Of a DNA stretch of 64,000 bases, positions 32,743-41,963 are shown piece after piece. The notes beneath the pieces were generated by a model. That model searched no databases, was not told where the DNA came from, and was given only the letters and a program-made list of their open reading frames with translations. Within the stretch, counting starts at the first letter, position 1. Each line of letters begins with the position of its first letter. The translations under genes were made by a program, and so were the position numbers. The DNA is from Isoetes taiwanensis (Eukaryota; Streptophyta; Lycopodiopsida; Isoetales; Isoetaceae), in the NCBI GenBank assembly GCA_021234155.1, contig JAJEKV010000005.1, forward strand, positions 23,387,584-23,451,583, given 5' to 3'.

Positions 32743-32861
32743 GCCTCTTTAATTTTAAAAAGTTCTTCCAGCACTTGTTTCATTATATCTCTGTCTTCTA
32801 GCACTTGATTCATTATATCTCTGTCTTCTAGCACTTGTTTCATTATATCTCTGCCTTCTAG
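32743..32861 (-). pseudogene. Exon fragment with 10-residue repeats, cut by the B2 LTR
   Basis: On the minus strand an acceptor-like TTATGTCCAG is followed at 32861 by an open frame reading LEGRDIMKQVLEDRDIMNQV and continuing with another KQVLE unit and LFKIKEA. The frame runs straight into the B2 LTR at 32742, so the rest of the exon was displaced. The protein would be a strongly helical, charged repeat. In frame upstream of the acceptor there is a stop, which supports a splice boundary. I do not recognise the gene. Confidence 0.4.
32766..32861. repeat. 30-bp coding minisatellite, about three units
   Basis: The unit AGCACTTGTTTCATTATATC plus CTGTCTTCT occurs three times with one or two changes. 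A length of 30 keeps the frame and yields the 10-residue repeat DIMKQVLEDR on the minus strand. Confidence 0.8.
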
Positions 32862-33078
32862 CTGGACATAAGTTCAAGAGATGGATTGGGTATTTGCCTA
32901 GATCAGTTGGGGCAAGCTGCAGCTAACAGCAGATTTCTCAGTTGCAACTGGTCTTGGGACGAATAGTGTTTGGTTCGATCCCATTTGAATAGTTAATTTT
33001 ACTGTATCATTGAAAACGAATAGTCAAAGTACAAGGCTGCAATAATACATCTGGTACGGCTGCCAATTTCTGGATGAC
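32862..33078. other. No gene recognised
   Basis: This is AT-rich DNA between two exon-like segments. It may be intron sequence. I see no further structure. Confidence 0.5.
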
Positions 33079-33577
33079 ATGCTGAAAAAAATATTAGAAA
33101 AAGGTGGATATGAGGCGTTCAAAAAAAAAATGGTTTCTAAACGATTCGCACCGGGAAAGGTAAATTTGCTTTCATATATTTGCTCTATGTACACCTTCAT
33201 GTATTCTGAATTTTTTCTTTTCTACTTTAGCACAAGGCTATTGATTATATCAAGGGAACAAGTACAGGCCCTTCTTTAAGACAAAATCAAAGAAGGGCAA
33301 AGAACCATTGAATGCAAGTATCTTTGTACATTTCGTCATTTCAACATTTTAGTTATACGTTATTCTTACTTGTACTTTTATGACCTACAGAATATCTGTT
33401 ACATGGATGATGATTCTGATGAGGTAAGAGGAGAAAGCTTTATTTTTAATACTTATTTACAAAAGTTTTGACAATATGCTTCACAAATATAATTAATAGG
33501 ACAACAACGAAGAAGACAATAAAGGTCACGAAGGCAATCCAAGTGAAGAAGATTATGGGGATGAGCCAACAAATTGA
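33079..33577 (+). pseudogene. Four-exon gene remnant with acidic C-terminus and one in-frame TGA
   Basis: Four blocks fit together in phase 0 with good splice signals. The first ends at 33159 (AAG then GTAAAT donor) and reads LDDMLKKILEKGGYEAFKKK before RFAPGK. The second is 33231-33317 (after TCTACTTTAG; donor GTATCT), basic, with RQNQRRAKNH. The third is 33391-33423 (after GACCTACAG; donor GTAAGA), reading NICYMDDDSDE. The fourth is 33500-33577 (after ATTAATAG), reading DNNEEDNKGHEG onward to a TGA. The second carries a TGA at 33309-33311 that would end the protein early. The true start is not visible; an upstream in-frame TAA lies near 33040. It may be host-derived or part of the CACTA element whose end lies 1 kb downstream. 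Confidence 0.45.
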
Positions 33578-34559
33578 GAGCATTGAATTGCTTGTGCTGG
33601 TTATTTTATTGACACTAATACTCTTTCGAATAATTTCTTACATTGGAAATTAATTTGTTGATAAATGCAAATTTATCACTTTAACCTTTTGTTATATAAT
33701 TTGGGAAATTAAACTAGTTATTATCAAAGCAAAAAAAAAAAGCCTAGATGCTTATTCTTTTAACACAAAACATATTACACAAGTGTCCAAAATTAGCTAT
33801 CTAAACACAAAACTTGTCATACAAGTTGTTGATAAATGTTTTGTAGTGGATAGAATATAGTTATCATGTTGTTACTACCCTACCACAATGTTGTAAATAT
33901 AGGCTTATTTATCTATCCCAATGTGGTTACAACACTAGCTATTCTTTTGACACAAAACAGGTCACAAAGTTTCTTATTGGTTGTCTTACACTAGCTATTC
34001 TTTAGACACAAAACGGGACAAAGTTCCTTAATAGTTATCTTATAGTGGATAGATTATAGCCACTATTTTGTCACTAACTTGCCACGGTTTTGATGCAAAT
34101 TTGTTAATACAGGCTTATTTATCTATCACAATGTGGTCACAACTTGCTATTCTTTAGACATAAAATGGGTCACAAAATTTCTTATTGGTTGTTTTTATAG
34201 TGGATGGATTATAGCTACTATTTTGTCACTAGCTTGCCACAATGTTGATAGATAGATAGTATACAACATTATACCTATAGGTTTTTTTAATTTATCACAA
34301 TTGTTGTTAAGATATTGTCACAAGTTTGACATCTTCTAGATTACGATGTAGCTGGAATTTGACTTTGCATCAATATTATGACAGAAATTGAAGCCACAAA
34401 CTTGACACAACTGCTGACGCTATTGTGGCGTATTTGTGACAAATGATCACGACAAGTATTGCGTCAAGATTGTGACAATAATTGGGGTTTGACAGGTTCG
34501 GCTTGTGTCAAAAATTTTGACGTTACTTTAGACACTATAGGTACCTTTTTCTTGTAGTG
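33578..34559. mobile_element. CACTA (En/Spm-type) transposon end with subterminal repeats
   Basis: The minus strand starts at 34559 with CACTACAAGAAAAAGGTACC, the standard plant CACTA terminus. The adjoining bases TTA (34560-34562) would be the 3-bp target duplication. Inward of it are diverged direct repeats of 155-215 bp around TAGTGGATAGATTATAG (33845, 34043, 34199), AGGCTTATTTATCTATC (33901 and 34113) and TTGTCACTAACTTGCCAC-like motifs, as expected for subterminal transposase-binding arrays. The other end was not found in the window; it may lie beyond the family B block. The left limit given here is therefore arbitrary. Confidence 0.7.
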
Positions 34560-34565
34560 TTACAG

Positions 34566-35030
34566 GAAACCTACTCCACATCACCAAACTGGCCGATTCT
34601 CTTCACTTGTTAAACCAAAGCCAGGCAACTCGTGAGAAAGTGTCACTGGTTCTTTATGAACCTCACCAATTGTTACTGCAGAGTAACGTTGATGTTGTTG
34701 TCTTTCATGCAATGGTTTGTGAATAAAACATTATTGTCGAGCATATCAATGTCTAAAGCTTTTATTTGATTCAATTTTATTTTGTTACTAAAGGTTTGTG
34801 AATAAAACATTATTGTAGAGCATATCAGTGTGAAAAGCTTTTATTGATTCAATTTTATTTCACTAGTAAAATTCTATTTTCTAAATTAATATCAATCTAA
34901 CCAATTTCTTTCCTTTACGTTCATGCAGACTATAGAATCTCTCAATCCATCAATTCCACATGACATTTCTTCGATGCCTGAAGTCAACATGATGTTGATC
35001 CAAACATCATTACTATACCAGAAAATCTAA
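34566..35030 (+). pseudogene. Two terminal exons of an unidentified gene next to the CACTA end
   Basis: Exon A (34566-34714) follows an acceptor TTACAG and is open for about 50 codons (NLLHITKLADSLHLLNQ, then KVSLVLYEPHQLLLQSNVDV). It ends ATG with donor GTTTGTG. Exon B (34929-35030) follows TTCATGCAG, joins in phase 0 (TIESLNPSIPHDISSMPE) and ends in TAA at 35028-35030. No domain is recognised. The CACTA end lies 6 bp before exon A, so the transposon sits in the preceding intron, and its TTA duplication forms part of the acceptor. Confidence 0.45.
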
Positions 35031-35434
35031 TAAATGAAGATCAAGTTCAATTAGTCCTGCCACCATCCCTATTGATGTGTTGTTATTATGGTTGGTTGGT
35101 TGGTTGGGTTTACGTGCGCAAGTAAATAGGCTAACTGCCCTCTGCAGACTGTTTGATAGGCAAATCAACGAAGATGTATATCGTATCTTAAGCCGCTATC
35201 TATTTTGAGTGCTTCAAAATTGCTATAATACTCTTGTTGTCTTCAATGACTTAATAAATTTTTAAATAATATGCTTTTTTAAAGCGTATGTAATTAAGTT
35301 ACATTATGCTATAATCATATTAGTTTTTTTTTTTTTTTTTTGGTTATAATGCTAGATATTAGATATTACATATTGCTACATGTTTTGCATGTTTTAATAT
35401 ATGTTTGGTTTTTTTAGGGCCCGAAGGGCCCAAA
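35031..35434 (+). other. Probable 3' UTR and AT-rich flank
   Basis: The stretch after exon B carries a (GGTT)n run near 35091-35108 and an AATAAA-type signal near 35250-35258, followed by a T-rich region with a 19-T run near 35322-35340. No open frame of interest. Confidence 0.35.
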
Positions 35435-35906
35435 TTTTTTTTTAGTATAACAACCAACACACTACCATTAACATTAATTATCACAACCATTGGATCCAAC
35501 ACATTTAAATTAAAATCCCCCTTAAACCCCCTTTGGTTTGGGTGCATATTCACACGGGGGGTGACGTAGGGCAGCGAGAGCCCTTATTATATTTTGCACG
35601 TACAAAATCAACACCATATAGTATTTTGTTTCAAATCTTATAGTATTTTGCAAATCTTGTTATACAGTATAGCAAATTTTGTACTTGCATACCCCACAAA
35701 CGAGGAACTTTACGTACGGTGTAGATTAAGGAATAAGGGGTGAATATGCCTATCCAACAGCTCTCGTTGCCTGGAGTCACCCCCCGTGTGAATATGCACC
35801 CAAACCAAAGGGGGTTTAAGGGGGATTTTAATTTAAATGTGTTGGATCCAATGGTTGTGATAATTAATGTTAATGGTAGTGTGTTGGTTGTTATACTAAA
35901 AAAAAA
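35435..35906. repeat. Foldback element: perfect 131-bp inverted repeat
   Basis: Arms 35435-35565 and 35776-35906 are exact reverse complements over 131 bp, with a weaker extension (GCAGCGAGAGC against GCAACGAGAGC). The spacer is 210 bp. Perfect arms mean a recent insertion or ongoing correction. Transcripts would form a long hairpin suitable for small-RNA production. I see no coding capacity. It is probably a MITE-like foldback. Confidence 0.85.
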
Positions 35907-36229
35907 TATGTAGAGGCTATGAACAAGCATAGAATAATAGCTGCAAGAAAGGAAGACGTGAGAGAATACAATTGTGTAGGTTGCATGCTTGGCAAGCACA
36001 AAATAAATTTTGGGGTTAATTCATACTGACTTGTGTGTAGCCTTTTAATATTTGGTTATTGTATTTGGTGATGGGGCCTAGTCCCCAGGTTTTACATGGG
36101 CTGTTGCCCTTGCATGTGCCGTCCCATAACCCGTTGGGTTCCCGTGGACGTAAAAATTCTTATCTTATCTTATTACATTTATAGATGATTTAACAGACTA
36201 ACAAGGTGTTATTGTTTGAAGAAAAAAAA
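35907..36229. other. Short degenerate retroposon-like tail
   Basis: A GC-rich stretch at about 36070-36150 (GGGGCCTAGTCCCCAGG, then GTGGACGTAAAA) ends in repeated TCTTATCTTAT. This resembles a plant LINE or SINE tail. There are no clear target duplications. Nothing else is supported here. Confidence 0.25.
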
Positions 36230-37912
36230 TCAGGTTTTTGAGGCGCTCCAGACCTTTGTTGCAAAAAGTTAGAATTGAGAAACATGAATGAAACTTGATG
36301 CCTTTTTAAATATCGAGTAAAACAACAATTGTAGATTCAAAAAGCAGGGCAAAATAGTGAAGAGGCGAGTTAAAGGTATCTAAATAGCTTGGATGACCAA
36401 TTTAAGCGTTAGAGCTATTTGCAAATTTCAGGTAGTGTTGTAACAATGGTATGGCTATGATAGAACAAAGTACTTTTGCTTGAACATTAGAACACAGTAT
36501 TTTTGTGACAGTGGAATATTCTTAGAAAAGGAAATATCCAGAAGATTATTGCAGCAATCCATGGAATATTCTTTAAAACCAATATTCAAGAAGATACTAT
36601 GATATAACCATAATCAAACCCAACAGTGAGGGACAACTAGATTGATATAGTTTGCATTGGCCTGTCACACACACCCGAGCCCATACACATGGCATGAATC
36701 ACCTAGATGAGAAGGTTGTGTGTACAATGCCCAAATATAAATACACATAAGCTATAAGAGAATGCGCAGTGAAAGAGTGTTAAACAGTCTTACCTTCAGA
36801 GTAAGCCAATGTATGCCCTAACTTATAAGATAGCTACTAGTTTGATAAGGAGTTTGGAGATTGAGTCTTGGGGCCTTTCCTAAAAAAGAGTGCTTACTGA
36901 CTAGTTGGCAAGTTGTATGCAATAAGGTTAGGGTTCCATTGCCCCTCTCCCAAGCCATGTGAGGATAGAATCAACCATGAACAGTGGCAGGGTGGCCTGG
37001 AGCTTGGGGACTACAACACTCATAGCAAAGCCTATAATACTATCTCCAATAATTCAGGGGCTCGCCAAGGCTACACCTTGATGACCCAATTGAGTAGTGA
37101 CCTAGGTGTCCTCGAACAAAACCAAGGATTGATGCCAACGAAACTGAAGCATGGACACAATTTCCAAGGGAAGGAGAGCAAGACCTCAATAAACTCTCAT
37201 CATAAAGGGATACCTCAACCCTGGCCTTCATGGCATCCCCGACTAGCGTGCCGGTCACATTGATGCTCAGCTGAACTAGATCACGCCCCATGCATTCTAC
37301 TTAGCTCGTGGCAATCCCCTTAGTTAGTCCATGTAGATCACATGTGAACTTTACTTGGGAGCTGAATAAGGTTCAAGGCCTCTAAACTAGGAGCAATAAT
37401 AATAGTTGCATATTAATCTGCCAAGCCAAGGATGTAGTTACAAAAGATATTTCCTTTCTATGAAACAGCTAGATCATCTATCAAATATAACATAATATCA
37501 ATATTATATATCAAGATCAAGCAACAATCTACATACCCACAATAGGATATGCTAAGCTAGTAAAGTACTGTGTAACATCCACAACCAAGAGCTTAGAGGT
37601 CAGGCATTGTTAAAGAGGCCGAAGTCCAAGGCGAAGGCATTGAGGGAGCCAAAAGATGGAAGCAACAAGTGAAAGGTTTATCGAGAGTGTCAGAATCATA
37701 AATATGACTTTAAATGATAATGGATAACAATGTCAACGTTGCACGTTTTGGTAACTTAAAGGTTTCATGGATACATCGGGCCCCAATATCCCCTCAACAT
37801 GGGTGATATGAATTATAAGAGACGTGGAAGGGGTATCCGCATGGACATATAACACGGGCAAGACGATATAATAATCCCAAGTTGTACGTACAATACATGG
37901 AATGTTACAACA

Positions 37913-38149
37913 TGGGTTTAAGGAAAGTCAACCCTCCCCTCGAGGAAATGATGGCAAATAACCCTCTGGGTCCACCAGCCTCAAGGGTTATTTGCTATAA
38001 TCCTCTCGAGGTAAATGCTATTGTGGATCTGTAAGCCTGAGATGTGGAACTATAAGGAGATATATGCATAATTGAGATGTTACATATTGGCCCTGAGGGT
38101 TATTTGCTATCATATCCTTGAGGGGAGGGGTCACCTCCTCTTAAACCCA
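37913..38149. mobile_element. MITE-like foldback, 237 bp
   Basis: The ends are inverted repeats of about 55 bp: TGGGTTTAAGGAAAGTCAAC at the left, and on the other strand from the right TGGGTTTAAGAGGAGGTGAC. Both go on through CCCTCCCCTC and GCAAATAACCCTC. A third internal copy of the inner motif lies near 37980-38010. A short relative occurs at 38714-38816. Confidence 0.6.
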
Positions 38150-38713
38150 GATCCTTGCCAACTATGGAAACAAAAGGAAGGATCAAATAGAAGTTAGAAG
38201 TAGATTGATAAAAGGGGCTACATTTTGAAGAAGACATAGCAACTAAGACACAGGAATTTGATAAATCTACCCATCAATATCTATTTTTGTAGTAGCAAAA
38301 CCAGATTATGCCAAAAATGTACCCGCAAAATGAAACATTAGGTTAGAATGAAGAACATGCATGAAAATCTGATGACTTTTTTAAAATATTGGACAAAACA
38401 AAAATTGTAGATAAAAAAAGCTCGGCAAATTTTCAAAGAAATGAGCTCAAGATTTCAACACAGCTTAGATGGCTGACTTAAGTGTTAATTCCAGGCATTG
38501 GTATAATAAGAATATGGCTATGGAAGAGCCGATTATTTTTGCAGGAATAGAGAATATTTATTTTCGCTTAATTGAATCTTTTCTTGAATGGAATATTTGA
38601 AAGCAATAATCCATAGAAAATTCCTTGAAAATGAATATTCAGAGATTGTATAATATAAGGACAATCAGATCCAATGGTATAAGACAATTAGGTTGATATA
38701 ATTTGCAAGGATT

Positions 38714-38816
38714 TGGGTCTAGAGAGGTGAACCCTATCGTCGAGAGAATTATGGCAGGCCAAGAGGATTATTTGTCATGATTTCTGAGTGAGAAGGGTTG
38801 ACCTCCTTTAAACCCA
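38714..38816. mobile_element. Short second copy of the same MITE family
   Basis: The 103-bp segment begins TGGGTCTAGAGAGGTGAACC and ends GGTTGACCTCCTTTAAACCCA, matching the termini of the 237-bp foldback with most of the middle missing. Confidence 0.55.
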
Positions 38817-39301
38817 GGCCTGACAAGTTTTATCAACTATGGCCACAAAAAAAGCATCAAATCGAAGTCCGAAGCATATTGATAAAATAAGGCTACATTT
38901 TGAAGAAAATAAAGCAACTTAGACATTGAAATTTGATCAAGCTGTCCATCAATATCTGCAAAAAGATCCTAATCTATTTTTATAGTAGAAAAACCGAATC
39001 ATAGCGAAAAATCTATTTGCGAAAAAAGAATTGAAGAACATGCGCGAAAATCTGATGCCTTTTTTAAAATATTGGGCAAAACAGAAATTATAGATTCGAA
39101 AAGCAGTGCAGGATTTTTGAAGAAATGAGCCAGCAGAGCCTGGCGGGCTGACTTAGATGTTAGAGCCGTTCGCGGCAAAACAAATTATTCTGTTGGAACG
39201 GAGAACAAAGAAATGAATATTTAAAAGATTATTGCAGTAATCCTTGGAATATTCTTTGAAAAATAATAGTTGAGATATTTTATAAAATAACCACAATCAT
39301 A

Positions 39302-39475
39302 TTCAGGACATGGTCTAGTGGCAGGACCTTAAACTATCATATCCGAGATCATGGGTTCAAACCTGGCCAATATCGGTCTAGTAATGAAGATCTTAAAAAT
39401 CTATCTATTGCCCCGAAATCACGGGTTCAAGTACGACCAATCGGTCCTGTGGTAATGATCTTAAATCTGCCATAT
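39302..39475 (+). mobile_element. tRNA-derived SINE head (box A and box B), partly duplicated
   Basis: Internal pol III promoter boxes are at tRNA spacing: box A TGGTCTAGTGG at 39311-39321 and box B GGTTCAAACC at 39354-39363, 43 bp apart start to start. The stem pairings of a real tRNA do not close, so this is a SINE head or tRNA relic. The box B half and the downstream ATCGGTC..GTAATGATCTTAAA segment are repeated at 39411-39475. Confidence 0.55.
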
Positions 39476-39491
39476 ATATGTACTCGATAAT

Positions 39492-39795
39492 CAAATGCAA
39501 AGCAGCTCCTAGCATATCGCGTCTAGGTAGTGGATTGGCTTCCATGTGATATGTAATGCAAAGCAACGCAGCTTCTAGCATATCATGCCTAGATAGTGGA
39601 TTGACTTTTATATGATATGTGATATGCCTAGGTAGTGGATTGACTTCCATGTTGATATATAGAATAATGTAAAGCTGCTAATGCAACGCAGCTTCTAGCA
39701 TATCATGCCTAGGTAGTGGATTAACTTCTATATGATATGTGATATGGCTAGGTAGTGGATTGGCTTCCATGTGATATGTAGAATAAAGTGATGTA
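39492..39795. repeat. Minisatellite built on CTAGGTAGTGGATTGACTT
   Basis: Five copies of the core occur near 39520, 39590, 39628, 39709 and 39748. They are arranged as alternating short and long spacings, so the higher-order period is about 121 bp. Each begins or ends with GCAGCTTCTAGCATATCATG or TGATATGT segments. There is no coding capacity. Confidence 0.75.
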
Positions 39796-40036
39796 GAATG
39801 TACTCATGATGTGACGATGAATAGAATGACGTCCTTCAATATAAAAAAAGATATCTGACAGGGAGATGTTTAGTAGGGGGTAATGCACGCCACCTGGCGT
39901 TTCCAGGTGGAAATCCGCAGACCCCCATGTGGCCAACGTGACCTTAAAATTACCCCTGTCACGTCAGCAGGGGTATAAATGATAATTCTTGGTGTACAAC
40001 CCTTTTTGCTGACGAGTTCTATTCCGGCAGGGCTCC
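39796..40036. other. Flank of D2, no gene
   Basis: A moderately GC-rich stretch contains a small inverted motif (CCCCTGTCACGTCAGCAGGGG, near 39953-39973). It may be the end of an unrecognised DNA transposon. Nothing else is supported. Confidence 0.3.
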
Positions 40037-40041
40037 TCCGA

Positions 40042-41629
40042 TGTGACGTTCCAGCACAGTATACGGTCCTAAGACGTATACTGTATTGCCTCGTCACGCG
40101 TACACGCCATCCCGATTGACGTGTACGCCGACGTGTAGCCAAGCAGGTAGCACCCTAGGGGGCAACTTGCAAGGTGTGTACATTTTATTAATGTGCACAT
40201 TTACCCATGTGCACATTTATCCATGTACACATTTTCCCATGTGGACACTTTATGCCACCTAGTTAATAAAGGCAAGTGGGCCATACCCAATTATCCCACA
40301 TGCTTAAAGGGATAATGGGAAACCCTAGCCCTAACCCTTGTCTATTTAGGTAAAGGAAACCCTAACTTGCTATTTTCGTCCATAGCATTCTAGGTCTCTG
40401 TTTTGCTTGCTCCAGGAGCCAAACCCACCTCCCAAACTCTGTCTGAGCGATCTAGCTCATTAGTTTCCCTTTCTAGCTTCATCTTCTAGCAGTGCAGCAG
40501 GATGGTCGAGTTCAGGACAGGAGGAGCGAGCCAAGGATCAGGTGTTTTGTCAATTTAATAGCCAAAACTGCCTCCCAGTCATTGAGTAAGTAGGTTTAGC
40601 CTATTAAATTGCCCATAGCAGCCATCTAGATACCTAGATATCGAGCCCTAACTAAAGAACCTAACTCTGTGATTTAGATTAGATCTTGTTCTTTAGTTCT
40701 TCTGTGATGTGTATGATGATGTATCTCTGTGAACTCATTGTATTGGGAAGGGGGGTAGAGACCCTAAGGCCTGGTAGTTGATGTTCCTAGCTAGCCTCTT
40801 TAGCACACTGTAAATTCGGCATGTGTACAAGAACCACACCGGGTTGTGGGTGAAGGGGCCAGACTGGCTCATAAGGAGGTTCATGTCTAACTCACGAGAA
40901 CGATCCCTCTGGTGTGTAAAGCCTATCGGGGATCCTTTGTGGACTAGGTCTAATGGCTTGCCACTGCGTGTGGGCAAGGCATGGGCTCGACACCCGTGGA
41001 GTGATGCGTCACTCTCCATTGGGTTCAAGTCGAATAAGGGCAGTGGCCCTCTAGTCACCTTGAGTCAGCATGTAGATCTCTGGAGGGAGTGACCCTACCT
41101 GCCCCATGGAACTGCGGAGATGCAACCCAGGAATAGCCCCTTTGGCTATGCATCCGGCGGGCTACAGTCAGGTCCCAACACTTTTCAACCTACTCTGCAA
41201 AGTGTGCACAGGAGGGGCGGATGGAGTGGACTACCCTTAGCCATGCTCTTATGCCAGCCAAATCCAATGCCATGAATTCTGTCTGCAATGACCTCTGGAG
41301 ACCCAAGCCGTCAGTCATCCCCTCGAGTCTGAGCCTTGGGTAGGACTCCCCATGTGATGTGCTGATCTTTGTCTATGCAGATATGAGATGTGCCATCCTT
41401 CGAGATGGTTATGTGATATTGATATTGTATACTGACATGTATGTTTACGCTTCCGCAGCTAGGTCGGCCCTGAGGGAGACAGGGCAAATGACCCCTTCAT
41501 TCTTCCCACTGGAACTCATCAAGGTTGCAGTGATACGTGGAGGGCCATGTATCAGTGTGGAGCTGGTATGGGGGATGAACTCATGTTTGTATACGGTGAG
41601 TGCACCGTATATGAGTAGGGGACGTCACA
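40042..41629 (+). repeat. 5' LTR of D2 (1588 bp)
   Basis: The boundaries are TG...CA. U3 holds a mirror-like GTATAC motif (AGTATACGGTCCTAAGACGT, then ATACTGTA) and the GTGCACATT-type short repeats at about 40178-40235. A TATA-like TCTATTTAGG lies near 40341-40350. Small frames inside it (for example 40823-41092 and 41359-41700) recur in the 3' LTR and are LTR sequence, not genes. Confidence 0.95.
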
Positions 41630-41630
41630 G

Positions 41631-41642
41631 TGGTATCAGAGC
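41631..41642 (+). other. Primer-binding site, initiator tRNA-Met
   Basis: TGGTATCAGAGC begins two bases after the LTR end. It is the exact complement of the 3' end of plant initiator tRNA-Met, the usual primer of plant gypsy and copia elements. Confidence 0.95.
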
Positions 41643-41832
41643 AATGTTCTTGGTGACCAAGAGCAAAGCACTGGCCATGCTCCCACTAGTACTAACTTAG
41701 TAGGATTCTCAAACCTCGAAAAAGTGGGAAATTTTTTTCTCATTTTTGTAGTATATGCTAAGCTAGTAACAGTTAGTAGAATTAAAAACCAAGTAAACTA
41801 AAAAGTTCAGCTAAAATTTGACCAAAAGTGGA

Positions 41833-41903
41833 AATGTCTCACTATGCGCCAGAGCACTGACCTAAAATTTAGGTCGAGCCCTGGGCGCACAATATGAGAC
41901 ATT
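41833..41903 (+). other. 71-nt near-perfect hairpin in the D2 leader
   Basis: AATGTCTCA at the left pairs with TGAGACATT at the right, GCGCC with GGGCGC, and the centre is GACCTAAA-A-TTTAGGTC. It lies between the primer site and the gag start, where packaging and dimerisation signals of retroelements are found. That role is inference. Confidence 0.6.
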
Positions 41904-41963
41904 GGCCATAATCACCTTAAGACTTGATGAATTTTAATAAGGTAAGATGCTCCTGAGGAGGAA

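Larger units (their letters stand above)
36230..39300. repeat. Three diverged copies of a 300-400 bp repeat in low-copy DNA
   Basis: Segments starting near 36255, 38335 and 39015 align: each has AGAACATGNNNGAAAATCTGATG (ACTTGATG in the first), then TTTTTAAATAT, then CAAAACAGAAATTATAGATT-like sequence and a later GAATATTCTTTGAAAA block. The orientation is the same. No coding frame is conserved. The region 36640-37900 between the first two copies contains only small unconvincing frames. Confidence 0.55.

Noticed and set aside
35631-35999. 122-codon minus-strand frame over the foldback element
   Set aside because: Most of it is arm sequence of the inverted repeat, with a hydrophobic composition produced by T-rich DNA.
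36913-37263. 116-codon plus-strand frame
   Set aside because: No repeats, motif or splice context support it, composition is unremarkable and the opposite strand is equally open (37040-37291).
39302-39380. Possible functional tRNA gene
   Set aside because: Boxes A and B are present but acceptor and anticodon stems do not pair, and part of the unit is duplicated; a SINE head is more likely.
40823-41092. 89-codon frame inside the D2 LTR resembling a coding exon
   Set aside because: It is repeated in the other LTR with changes that do not respect codon positions.
41359-41700. 113-codon plus-strand frame near the end of the D2 5' LTR
   Set aside because: The same frame recurs in the 3' LTR (48722-49027) and related sequence is in D1 and D3; it lies in U5 and crosses the LTR boundary, so it is LTR sequence, not a gene.
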